The notes beneath the pieces were generated by a model that was not told the DNA's origin, searched no databases, and saw only the letters and a program-made list of their open reading frames with translations. The translations under genes were made by a program, and so were the position numbers. From Akkermansiaceae bacterium UBA1506 (GTDB lineage: Bacteria; Verrucomicrobiota; Verrucomicrobiia; Verrucomicrobiales; DEV007), in the NCBI GenBank assembly GCA_002323995.1, contig DCQY01000088.1, forward strand, positions 928 to 19,446: a DNA stretch of 18,519 nucleotides. Reading direction: 5' to 3'. Below, piece after piece: positions 1-7,906 of the stretch. The number at the start of each line of letters is the position of its first letter. Position 1 is the first letter of the stretch.

Positions 1-39
1 CAGCCTCATTCTCGAACTGCATCTCAACCCCACCCCACC

Positions 40-1017
40 ATGACTGACCGTCGATCGTTCCTTCGCAACTCACTACTTTCCGGCGCGGCCATCGCCACTT
101 CACCGCCTTTTCTTGCGGAGGCCGCCAAAGTCGAAGCAGCACCATCTGAGACTCTCGTCAAAACGCTTTACGACTCCTTGAACGGGGCTCAACGCGAAGC
201 GCTCGTATTTCCGTTTAATCACGGACTCCGCACTAAGATCTCCAACAACTGGCACATTACCGAACAGCGCATCGGAAGCTTTCTTGACGAAGATCAGAAT
301 GCGATGGTTCGTGAAATTTTTCTGAAAGCCCACAGTGAAAAGTATGCGGACCAAGTTATTGGACAAGTTGAACACGACAGCGGGCAACGTGGTTTCGGTG
401 ACAGTTCCATTGCCATCTTTGGCGAACCCGGAACCGGCGAATTTCAGTTCGTTCTCACGGGCCGCCATTGCACGAGGCGAGTCGATGGCGATTCCGTCAA
501 AGGCAAAGCATTTGGTGGGCCGATCTTTTACGGGCATGCTGCCGAATCTTTCTACGAGGGGCCGGAGCACAAGGGCAACGCTTATTGGTATCAGGCCAAG
601 AGAGCCAATGCGGTTTACCAGATGCTAGACGGAAAGCAACGCGAAGCCGCCCTCCTGTCAAAATCACCGGGTGATAACGCCGCCGCAATTCGACTTCAGA
701 AAAATACTGAGAGCCTTACCGGCCTTTCCATTTCTGACATGACTTACGACCAAGTGAATGAAGTTAAGCGAGTCCTTGAAGATCTACTTATGCCTTTTCG
801 CAAAGAAGACCGAACTGAGTCGATGAAGCTAATAGAGAAAGCGGGTTTTGAGGACCTCCATCTTTCATTTTACAACGATGAGGACATCGCTAACGACGGG
901 GTCTGGGACAACTGGAAGTTGGAGGGCCCACACATGGTTTGGTATTTTCGCGGCAATCCACACGTGCACACATGGGTGCACATTGCCGATCCAGACGCCC
1001 CGCGCGACCCTCGCTGA
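40..1017 (+). CDS. Tat-exported DUF3500 family protein
   Basis: A 325-residue protein with a twin-arginine signal: RRSFLR at residues 4-9, then a short hydrophobic Ala/Ser-rich stretch to about residue 29, so it should be exported folded across the inner membrane. The body resembles the uncharacterised DUF3500 family: an F-x-L-T-G-R-H segment followed by KGKAFGGPIFYGHA in the middle, and a Trp/His-rich C-terminus (VWYFRGNPHVHTWVHIAD). The C-terminal His cluster (three His in six residues) could bind metal, but that is only a guess. The ATG is chosen because it places RR ideally. The frame is open back to the window edge, so an upstream start cannot be excluded from sequence alone. No enzymatic role is known to me. 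It is 90 bp ahead of the fumarase and need not be functionally linked. Confidence 0.8.
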   Translation: MTDRRSFLRNSLLSGAAIATSPPFLAEAAKVEAAPSETLVKTLYDSLNGAQREALVFPFNHGLRTKISNNWHITEQRIGSFLDEDQNAMVREIFLKAHSEKYADQVIGQVEHDSGQRGFGDSSIAIFGEPGTGEFQFVLTGRHCTRRVDGDSVKGKAFGGPIFYGHAAESFYEGPEHKGNAYWYQAKRANAVYQMLDGKQREAALLSKSPGDNAAAIRLQKNTESLTGLSISDMTYDQVNEVKRVLEDLLMPFRKEDRTESMKLIEKAGFEDLHLSFYNDEDIANDGVWDNWKLEGPHMVWYFRGNPHVHTWVHIADPDAPRDPR

Positions 1018-1107
1018 ATTAGCAATTCTGGGCATTTGCAAAACGACATCCACATGGGAAGCTTCAACGTGAAGTCCTTCATGGACTGAATCCAATTGCC
1101 AAGCGCC

Positions 1108-2733
1108 ATGGGCGAATTTGAATACCACAATCCCTTTCCTCTCGGGCCAGACAAAACTGCCTATCGCCATGTGACCTCCGATGGTGTCGAAGTCACGGAA
1201 TTTGAAGGAAATGAAATTCTTAAAGTGTCCCCCGAGGCACTAACGCAACTCGCTAATGAAGCCATGAAGGACCTCTCCTTCATGCTAAGGTCAGAGCACC
1301 TCAAACAGGTCGCTGCAATACTTGAAGACGAGGAAGCAACCGACAACGATCGAATGGTCGCACTGACTCTCCTTCGTAATGCCGAGATTGCGGCCAGAGG
1401 GATTCTTCCTATGTGTCAAGACACCGGAACCGCGATCGTCATGGGAAAAAAAGGCCAGAGAGTCTGGACCGGCGGCGGCGATGAGGCAGCTCTCGCCACC
1501 GGCGTTTGGAAGACTTACGATGAAGAGAACCTGCGCTACTCACAGATGACGCCCCTCACCCTCTTCGATGAGAAGAATACGAGAAATAATCTTCCTGCGC
1601 AGATCGATCTCCACGCAATTGATGGCGATGAATATCACTTCCAGTTCATGGCAAAAGGAGGAGGCTCTGCTAACAAAACCTTCCTCTATCAGGAAACCAA
1701 AGCTCTCCTTGAAGAAAGTCGCTTCGTCGACTGGGCCGTCGGAAAAATGGCGACACTTGGAACATCAGCTTGTCCACCTTACCACATGGCCTTCGTTATC
1801 GGCGGTACTAGTGCCGAAGCAACCCTTAAGACTGTTAAGCTGGCATCAACCCGCTACTACGATGAGCTCCCTGATACCGGAGGCGAATTTGGCCAAGCAT
1901 TCCGAGACCGAAAAATGGAGGATACTCTCCTCAAGAACGCCCGTGCCGTTGGGATCGGCGCTCAGTTCGGTGGTAAGTATTTCGCTCTCGACGTCCGCGT
2001 GATTAGACTACCACGCCACGGTGCCAGTTGCCCTGTGGGACTTGGAGTCAGTTGCTCCGCTGATCGACAAGCCAAAGCAAAAATAACCCGTCATGGTCTC
2101 TTCGTCGAACAACTGGAAACCAACCCGGGACAATTCATCCCCGATAAATGGCGCGACCATCAATTCCATGGCGTCCCGGTGGATCTCAATCAAGGCATGG
2201 GAGAGACGCTAAAGACACTCTCAAAGTATCCCGTCACCACCGCTCTTGAGCTCACTGGAACAATCATCGTCGCTCGTGATATCGCCCATGCCAAACTCCG
2301 CGAAATGCTGGAAAACGGTAAGGAACTTCCTCAGTATTTCAAAGATTACCCCGTCTACTACGCTGGCCCTGCGAAGAAGCCCGAAGGTATGGCTAGTGGT
2401 TCATTTGGACCGACAACGGCCGGGCGCATGGACCCTTACGTGGGGCTCTTCCAATCCCGTGGAGCTTCTATGGTCATGATCGCCAAGGGCAATCGAAGCC
2501 AGCAAGTCACCGATTCCTGCATGGAACATGGAGGCTTTTATCTCGGATCAATCGGAGGACCCGCTGCAATCCTTGCCCAGAATCACATCAGGAAGGTGGA
2601 GGTCTTGGACTTCCCAGAACTTGGTATGGAAGCCGTCTGGAAAATCGATGTCGAGAACTTCCCTGCATTCATTCTCGTTGATGACAAAGGCAACGATTTT
2701 TTCCAGACCATCAACCCCTGCCAAGTTAGTTGA
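1108..2733 (+). CDS. fumA: Class I fumarate hydratase (4Fe-4S, FumA/FumB type)
   Basis: Interconverts fumarate and malate in the TCA cycle; a cytoplasmic, oxygen-sensitive iron-sulfur enzyme. At 541 residues it has the usual FumA length (548 in E. coli) and aligns with my memory of E. coli FumA end to end. The three cluster cysteines of the family are all present: in LPMCQDTGTA, GTSACPPYH and HGASCPVGLG (codons at 1414, 1771 and 2029). The conserved GGGSANKT, GPTTAGRMD and GNRSQQVTD blocks and the C-terminal DDKGNDFF are intact. An in-frame TTG lies at 1096, but ATG 1108 gives an N-terminus (MGEFEYHNPFPL) that matches the family better. The stop TGA (2731-2733) shares one base with the next start, so the dehydrogenase downstream is probably translationally coupled. 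No clear Shine-Dalgarno is visible. Confidence 0.95.
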   Translation: MGEFEYHNPFPLGPDKTAYRHVTSDGVEVTEFEGNEILKVSPEALTQLANEAMKDLSFMLRSEHLKQVAAILEDEEATDNDRMVALTLLRNAEIAARGILPMCQDTGTAIVMGKKGQRVWTGGGDEAALATGVWKTYDEENLRYSQMTPLTLFDEKNTRNNLPAQIDLHAIDGDEYHFQFMAKGGGSANKTFLYQETKALLEESRFVDWAVGKMATLGTSACPPYHMAFVIGGTSAEATLKTVKLASTRYYDELPDTGGEFGQAFRDRKMEDTLLKNARAVGIGAQFGGKYFALDVRVIRLPRHGASCPVGLGVSCSADRQAKAKITRHGLFVEQLETNPGQFIPDKWRDHQFHGVPVDLNQGMGETLKTLSKYPVTTALELTGTIIVARDIAHAKLREMLENGKELPQYFKDYPVYYAGPAKKPEGMASGSFGPTTAGRMDPYVGLFQSRGASMVMIAKGNRSQQVTDSCMEHGGFYLGSIGGPAAILAQNHIRKVEVLDFPELGMEAVWKIDVENFPAFILVDDKGNDFFQTINPCQVS

Positions 2734-3755
2734 TGCAAACCGAAGTTCGTCTCGCAAGGCCCGGCAGATTCGATACCCTGGCGAACTCACTGCCCGATCC
2801 CTCCGAGGGGGAGGCTCGAATTCGAATCAGACGAATCGGTATCTGCGGCACTGACATTCACGCCTTCCACGGCCGCCAGCCTTTTTTTGACTACCCGCGC
2901 ATCCTCGGGCACGAACTTGCGGCGGAGATCGTCGCTCTCAATGGGCCGTCCGAGCTAAACGCAGGAGACCTCGTAACGGTGGAGCCCTACCTGAACGATC
3001 CTACCTCACCTTCCTCGCAGAAGGGTAAAACAAACTCTTGCGAATCACTTCGAGTCCTCGGAGTCCATCTTGACGGCGGCATGCGTCCCGAGATAAACAT
3101 TCCCATCTCAAAGCTGCATCGGGCCGCATCCGCAAGCGTCGACCAATTGGCCTTAGTAGAGATGCTCTGTATCGGCTGCCATGCCGTCAACCGTTCCCAA
3201 TCCAACGAAGCTGATAATGCCTTGATTCTCGGAGCTGGCCCGATTGGCTTGAGCACGCTCGCTTTCCTTCAGACTCGGACTAAAAATATCGCGGTCGCTG
3301 ATTTAGACGAAGGGAGGCTTCAATTCTGTCGGGAAGCTTTTAGCGTAGATCACACTATTACGGTCACGCCAGGAAAGAAGATGGAACCAAGCCTGCGCGA
3401 CGCGTTCGGAGGTCGTCTTCCTGACGTCATTTTTGATGCCACCGGAAACCGAGGCTCGATGCTCTCTACTTTCGAGATGTCAGCCCACGGAGGTCGAGTC
3501 GTTTTTATCGGTCTCTTCCAAGGCATCGTGGAATTTGACGATCCCAACTTCCACAAAAAAGAGCTAACTCTCATGGCAAGTCGAAATGCAGTTTCGGCAG
3601 AGTTCAAAGAAGTGATTCAAGCGATGGAATCTGGACAGATCAACACCGACTCGTGGATCACCCATCGCTTGCACCTTGATGAAGTGCCTGGACGTTTTCA
3701 AGCCATTATCAGTGCCCCAACGCTGCGGAAAGCGGTGATCCACCTTGACGACTGA
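2733..3755 (+). CDS. Zinc-type alcohol/polyol dehydrogenase (MDR family) lacking most structural-zinc cysteines
   Basis: A 340-residue medium-chain dehydrogenase, cytoplasmic and NAD(P)-dependent by family. The catalytic zinc site is intact: C38 in GICGTD, H60-E61 in LGHE and E143 in LVEML. The Rossmann fold follows with GAGPIGL at 167-173. The LGVHxDGG block (109-116) is typical of the sugar-acid dehydrogenase branch (L-galactonate 5-dehydrogenase/RspB-like), so the substrate is likely a sugar acid or polyol, but this is inferred. The structural zinc loop is degenerate: where relatives have four Cys spaced C-x2-C-x2-C-x7-C, this protein has Asp89, Ser92, Ser95 and only Cys103. ATG 2733 is preferred over the TTG at 2730; it overlaps the fumarase stop by one base (TGATG), implying coupled translation. 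Confidence 0.85.
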   Translation: MQTEVRLARPGRFDTLANSLPDPSEGEARIRIRRIGICGTDIHAFHGRQPFFDYPRILGHELAAEIVALNGPSELNAGDLVTVEPYLNDPTSPSSQKGKTNSCESLRVLGVHLDGGMRPEINIPISKLHRAASASVDQLALVEMLCIGCHAVNRSQSNEADNALILGAGPIGLSTLAFLQTRTKNIAVADLDEGRLQFCREAFSVDHTITVTPGKKMEPSLRDAFGGRLPDVIFDATGNRGSMLSTFEMSAHGGRVVFIGLFQGIVEFDDPNFHKKELTLMASRNAVSAEFKEVIQAMESGQINTDSWITHRLHLDEVPGRFQAIISAPTLRKAVIHLDD

Positions 3756-3840
3756 GGGAGCGTTTCTTGACACTTTTCTCATCAAAACTCGTTGGTGTTT
3801 ACCATTGCGAAACCCAAGGAGATATCCTACAACGCGATTT

Positions 3841-5388
3841 ATGAATCGCATTACTGCCATCTCACTACTCCTCTTCGCCCTATTTCCTTCCTACGCCAGA
3901 GCTGAACTTCATCTCCCATCGATATTCGGGGACCACATGGTTCTCCAGCGAGACCAAGAGAACCCAGTTTGGGGCCAGGCAAATCCTGGTAGCAATGTTT
4001 CGGTCACTTTTGGTGGGAACACCCTCCAGACAAAGGCGGACGAAGATGGTAAATGGATGCTTAAACTCAAGCCCATGAAGGGCTCCAGTCATGCCCTGAA
4101 CTTGACCATAAAATCCGAGGAGGATTCAATCACCTTCTCCAACATAGTCATCGGTGAAGTCTGGGTATGCTCCGGACAGTCGAACATGCAGTGGTCAGTC
4201 AATCAAGTTTTCGACTCCGATCTTGAGTCAATGTCCGCCAACTACCCTAACATCCGCATCATTTCAGTTCCGCAGGTTGGCACTCAGGAAAACCAAGATG
4301 ACTTCAACGGCCAATGGGATATCTGCACCCCTGACACCGTTGGGCAATTTTCTGCGGTAGGTTACCTTTTTGGCCGCCAACTCCACCAGACTCTTGGTGT
4401 TCCAATTGGCCTGATTGACAATGCCTGGGGCGGTTCCAGTGCGGAAGCATGGGTTGCCCGCGACGTTCTCGAAGCAGATGAGCGTTTCGAAGCAGTCATC
4501 GCTGAATGGGAGAAGACCGAAGCCACCTTCGATTTCGACAAAGCTATGGCGGCTTGGAAAGAGAAAGCGGCAGCAGCAAAAGAAGCTGGAAAGCCGGCGC
4601 CCCGTGCGCCCCGCAACGTCCTTGCCGGTCAACATCGTCCCGGCAACCTTTGGGCCGGAGTCCTCAATCCCATCATCGGATATGGCATCCGTGGCACCAT
4701 CTGGTATCAGGGCGAGAGCAACGCAGGCCGCGCCTACCAGTATGACGACCTTTTCGGACTCATGATCACCGAGTGGCGTAAGGCATGGGGACAAGGCGAC
4801 TTCCCGTTCTACTGGGTACAGCTCGCCGATTTCCGCGATGAGGTAAGCGAACCCGGAGACAGCGACTGGGCGGAACTCCGAGAAGCGCAAAGCAACACAC
4901 TAGCACTACCAAACACAGGTCAGGCCGTCATTTACGATGTTGGCGAAGGACGCGACATCCACCCACGTGACAAGCTTACCGTAGCCAGACGCCTGGCACG
5001 AATTGCCTTGGCTCGTGACTACGGTATCAGTGTCCCTTATCTAAGCCCTTCATTTAAGGAAATGACGATCAAAGGAAACAAAGCGGTTCTGACCTTTCAG
5101 GACGTTGGAAGCACGCTCTACACCTTCGATGTTCGGGAGGCCCGCGGTTTCGCAGTCGCCGGTGCGGACAAAAAATGGCATTTCGCGACCGGTAGCTTGC
5201 TGGGAAAAGATCAGATTATTGTCACCAGTGATTCCGTGGACAATCCCGTGGCCGTGCGGTATGCCTGGGCGAACAATCCAGCCGCCAATCTCATGAGCCG
5301 CGAAGGGCTCCCTGTCATTCCATTTCGAACCGACGATTGGCCGCAGATTACCGATCCTGCCGCCAAGGTTGAAGCCGCCGTGGAGTAG
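3841..5388 (+). CDS. Secreted sialate O-acetylesterase-like SGNH esterase
   Basis: A 515-residue carbohydrate esterase of the SASA (sialate O-acetylesterase) type, expected to remove acetyl groups from sialic acids or other acetylated glycans outside the cytoplasm. A Sec signal peptide covers residues 1-21 (hydrophobic core, cleavage after ARA). An N-terminal beta-domain (FGDHMVLQR, about 22-105) is usual for this family. The nucleophile Ser114 lies in SGQSNMQW, the block WYQGES is at 288-293, and the Asp/His pair is D372/H374 in DIHPRDK. An insertion of charged/Ala-rich sequence (about 230-260) precedes the second half of the domain. The frame continues upstream, but ATG 3841 begins exactly at the signal peptide. 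AAGGAG lies 19 bp upstream, further than normal. Free-standing by spacing (85 bp gap before it). Confidence 0.9.
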   Translation: MNRITAISLLLFALFPSYARAELHLPSIFGDHMVLQRDQENPVWGQANPGSNVSVTFGGNTLQTKADEDGKWMLKLKPMKGSSHALNLTIKSEEDSITFSNIVIGEVWVCSGQSNMQWSVNQVFDSDLESMSANYPNIRIISVPQVGTQENQDDFNGQWDICTPDTVGQFSAVGYLFGRQLHQTLGVPIGLIDNAWGGSSAEAWVARDVLEADERFEAVIAEWEKTEATFDFDKAMAAWKEKAAAAKEAGKPAPRAPRNVLAGQHRPGNLWAGVLNPIIGYGIRGTIWYQGESNAGRAYQYDDLFGLMITEWRKAWGQGDFPFYWVQLADFRDEVSEPGDSDWAELREAQSNTLALPNTGQAVIYDVGEGRDIHPRDKLTVARRLARIALARDYGISVPYLSPSFKEMTIKGNKAVLTFQDVGSTLYTFDVREARGFAVAGADKKWHFATGSLLGKDQIIVTSDSVDNPVAVRYAWANNPAANLMSREGLPVIPFRTDDWPQITDPAAKVEAAVE

Positions 5389-5446
5389 CCTAGCCACAAT
5401 AATTCTTTCCTCTGAGCGGTCAAACTTCAACCGCTCCGCTCCCCGC

Positions 5447-6814
5447 ATGAACCCCTACGAACGCAGAGAATCACAAATCGAAGAGCCGCCAACTAACTTT
5501 GCTGGGATGGCAAAGTATCTCGGCCCCGGCTTTATTCTATCTGCCTCTATTGTGGGATCTGGAGAACTGATCGCTACCACAGCACTCGGAGCGAAGGCTG
5601 GATTTGTGGCAATGTGGGTTATCTTGGTGAGCTGTCTGGTGAAAGTCTTTGTGCAACTTGAGTTCGGCAAACACGCTATCCACTCAGGAGAGACGACCTT
5701 TGAAGCGCTTAATAAGCTTCCCGGACCGAGAATAGGGAAAGGCTCCTGGTCGACTTGGCTCTGGCTCACTATGATGCTGATTAAGCCGCTCCAAGTTGGT
5801 GGCATCATTGGGGGGGTCGGGCTCGTTTTGCACATTCTCTTCCCGAGCGTCGCCGTCTGGATTTGGGTTTGCCTTGTCGCTCCCCTCGTCTCCCTCCTAA
5901 TTTTTCGCGGCAAATATCAAATCGTCGAAAAATTCTCGCTGGTGATGATTGGCTGCTTCGCCCTCTTTACCATTGCCTGCGTCATCGGAGTGCAATACAC
6001 CGACTTTGCCTTTACTGGAGCCGACATTGGTAAAGGATTGTCTTTCTGGAATGGAATTCCGATCGCTCTGATTGGAGTAGCCATCTCAGCATTTGGGATA
6101 ACTGGTGTCGGTGGCGACGAAGTCATGGCCTACAACTACTGGCTGCTTGAGAAAGGGTATGCAGCGAAAACCGGCCCCCGCCAAGATACGCCAGAATGGA
6201 AACGGCGCGCTCGCGGCTGGATTAGGGTGATGTATTGGGACGCATTTCTTTCCATGCTGGTCTACACCTTTATGACCCTAGCATTCTACATTCTCGGGGC
6301 CGCTATTCTTCATTCTCAGGGACTCGAGCCTGAAGGAATAGACACGGTTAAGACGCTTTCGAGAATGTACACTGACTCCCTTGGAGGCTGGGCCGAAATC
6401 GCCTTTCTCATAGGTGCGTTCTTTGTCCTCTTTTCGACACTCTTCTCAGCCCTGGCGGCATGGTGCCGTCTCTTCTCAGATGCCTTTGGAGCTGTCGGTT
6501 GGATTAATTTCAAGGACCCAAAAGCTCGGGGCCGAACCATTGGAGTTCTTGCCTTCTTCTTTCCCATCCTATGGGCTACCCTATTCTTCAAATTTGAAGA
6601 TCCCGTCTGGATGGTTTTAGTCGGCGGAGCCATCACATCGGCTATCCTCATGATCGTGCTTGTTGGAGCGATTCACTTTCGGTATTACCGACTCCCCGAC
6701 TCATTGCGTCCGTCCAAATCCTACGATACCGGCTTTTGGGTCAGTGTGATCGCCATCGTGATTCTTGCTGGATTATCCGTATGGACCGCAGTTCAAAAAT
6801 TTCTTATCTCCTGA
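5447..6814 (+). CDS. Nramp-like (SLC11-related) transporter with atypical TM1 motif
   Basis: A 455-residue inner-membrane protein with about 11 hydrophobic segments and a short charged N-terminus. It resembles Nramp divalent-metal/proton symporters: the GPGFILSAS start of TM1, and a TM6 region with VMAYN (M227) at the place of the canonical VMPHN. The normal TM1 metal-binding tetrad DPGN is replaced, by my hand alignment, with GSGE (37-40), so the metal-coordinating Asp and Asn are absent and a Glu is present. I recall this pattern in an Nramp-annotated subgroup of planctomycetes and verrucomicrobia with unproven substrate. Transport of Mn/Fe should therefore not be assumed; Mg, another ion or an organic substrate are alternatives. 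Start chosen at the first ATG after the preceding gene (58 bp gap). Confidence 0.85.
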   Translation: MNPYERRESQIEEPPTNFAGMAKYLGPGFILSASIVGSGELIATTALGAKAGFVAMWVILVSCLVKVFVQLEFGKHAIHSGETTFEALNKLPGPRIGKGSWSTWLWLTMMLIKPLQVGGIIGGVGLVLHILFPSVAVWIWVCLVAPLVSLLIFRGKYQIVEKFSLVMIGCFALFTIACVIGVQYTDFAFTGADIGKGLSFWNGIPIALIGVAISAFGITGVGGDEVMAYNYWLLEKGYAAKTGPRQDTPEWKRRARGWIRVMYWDAFLSMLVYTFMTLAFYILGAAILHSQGLEPEGIDTVKTLSRMYTDSLGGWAEIAFLIGAFFVLFSTLFSALAAWCRLFSDAFGAVGWINFKDPKARGRTIGVLAFFFPILWATLFFKFEDPVWMVLVGGAITSAILMIVLVGAIHFRYYRLPDSLRPSKSYDTGFWVSVIAIVILAGLSVWTAVQKFLIS

Positions 6815-7100
6815 ACTCCCTTTAATTCCCTTTCCTTAGGAAGCCGCAAGACAGTTTTTTTATCAAAGTCACCGCGTAGCAACTTCATGATGGATTTTTT
6901 CACGATCTTTAGAATCAATTGCCTTAGTCTATTTTGGGGCTGAGGAGACAGGAGTTTCCTTGTCGGGCGTTTATTGTTGATACCTGTCGTCACTTTGATC
7001 ACAGCCAAAAGAGTCTCTCCCAATTTTTGGAAAGATTTTTTGTGGAGTACTTGGCTCGCTTTCGTAAGGTGCTGCGTCATCCAACCCCCTTTTCCGCAAC
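6815..7100. other. Intergenic region upstream of thiG
   Basis: A 286-bp stretch with no convincing gene. It is more T-rich than its neighbours (several runs of 5-7 T). It holds a GGGGCTGAGGAGACAGGAG segment near 6936 that weakly recalls the CUGAG element of TPP riboswitches, but the companion ACCUGAUC and the conserved 3' part were not found. The region is probably the promoter/leader of the thiG operon. An antisense frame fills the gap but encodes a Lys-rich, family-less peptide and is not annotated. Confidence 0.4.
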
Positions 7101-7898
7101 GTGCCAGACCATCTTAAAATCGCTGACCGCAGCTTTCAGTCTCGTCTCTTGACCGGGACCGGCAAATTCTCATCCAATGAGGTGATGCGAGATGCTCTCG
7201 AAGCTTCCGGAACAGAGATCGTCACCGTTGCCCTGCGTCGTGCCGACTTGACTGGAGAAAACGACCCCTACGCGAACATTCTTGATTTCATTGACTCAAA
7301 GAAATATCTCCTCCTGCCGAACACATCCGGCGCGATGAACGCTGAAGAAGCTGTTCGCCTCGCTCGACTGGCTGCTTCTGCAGGCCTGCCCAAGTGGGTA
7401 AAGCTGGAAATCCATCCAGACCCAACCTACCTGCTTCCCGACCCTATCGAAACCCTCAAGGCCGCGGAGGTTCTCGTAAAAGAAGGTTTCACCGTCCTTC
7501 CCTACATTAATGCAGATCCTGTTCTGGCAAAACGTCTTCAAGACGTGGGGACCGCCACCGTCATGCCGCTTGGATCCCCTATCGGCTCTAATCAAGGAAT
7601 CGAAACCCGCCGGCAGATTGAGATCATCATCGCCCAGGCGGAAGTTCCTGTCATCGTTGATGCCGGCATCGGACGACCCAGTCATGCGGCAGAAGCGATA
7701 GAAATAGGAGCGGATGCCGTTCTCGTGAATACTGCTATTGCCATTGCGTCAGATCCTGTCGCGATCGCCAAAGCGTTCAAGATGGCGGTCACCGCCGGTC
7801 GCATCGCTTTCGAAGCTGGAGGCATACACGAAATTTCGACTGAAGCTAACGCAACCAGCCCCCTGACTGGTTTTCTCTTCGACGGCCAGAACAGCTAA
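7101..7898 (+). CDS. thiG: Thiazole synthase ThiG
   Basis: Makes the thiazole phosphate moiety of thiamine from deoxyxylulose 5-phosphate, dehydroglycine and ThiS-thiocarboxylate; cytoplasmic TIM barrel. The 265-residue protein matches ThiG throughout: LTGTGKF near the start, LPNTSGA, the Schiff-base Lys101 in WVKLEIHPD, LLPDPIETLKAAE, VMPLGSPIGSNQG and VDAGIGRPSHAAEAIE with GADAVLVNTAIA. A GTG start at 7101 is used because family similarity begins at about residue 5 and no in-frame ATG is nearby. The C-terminus runs some 15-20 residues beyond the barrel. No thiS, thiF, thiC, thiE or thiH/thiO is in the window, so its partners are encoded elsewhere. The FAD gene starts 8 bp after its stop, so the two are probably one operon. 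Confidence 0.95.
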   Translation: MPDHLKIADRSFQSRLLTGTGKFSSNEVMRDALEASGTEIVTVALRRADLTGENDPYANILDFIDSKKYLLLPNTSGAMNAEEAVRLARLAASAGLPKWVKLEIHPDPTYLLPDPIETLKAAEVLVKEGFTVLPYINADPVLAKRLQDVGTATVMPLGSPIGSNQGIETRRQIEIIIAQAEVPVIVDAGIGRPSHAAEAIEIGADAVLVNTAIAIASDPVAIAKAFKMAVTAGRIAFEAGGIHEISTEANATSPLTGFLFDGQNS

Positions 7899-7906
7899 GC
7901 CAAAAC

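Noticed and set aside
1054..1089. 11-codon mini-frame and 5-bp hairpin just before the fumarase start
   Set aside because: Too short and without a ribosome-binding site; chance occurrence is likely.
4264..4890. 208-codon open frame on the minus strand
   Set aside because: Lies wholly inside the esterase gene, whose catalytic motifs are intact; the antisense peptide is low-information and resembles no family.
6930..7020. Possible TPP riboswitch upstream of thiG
   Set aside because: Only a CTGAGGAG-like fragment is present; the ACCUGAUC element and the conserved 3' strand were not found by eye.
6793..7080. 95-codon minus-strand frame filling the gap before thiG
   Set aside because: Lys/Gln-rich peptide without a recognisable motif, overlapping the end of the transporter gene; best explained by T-rich intergenic DNA.
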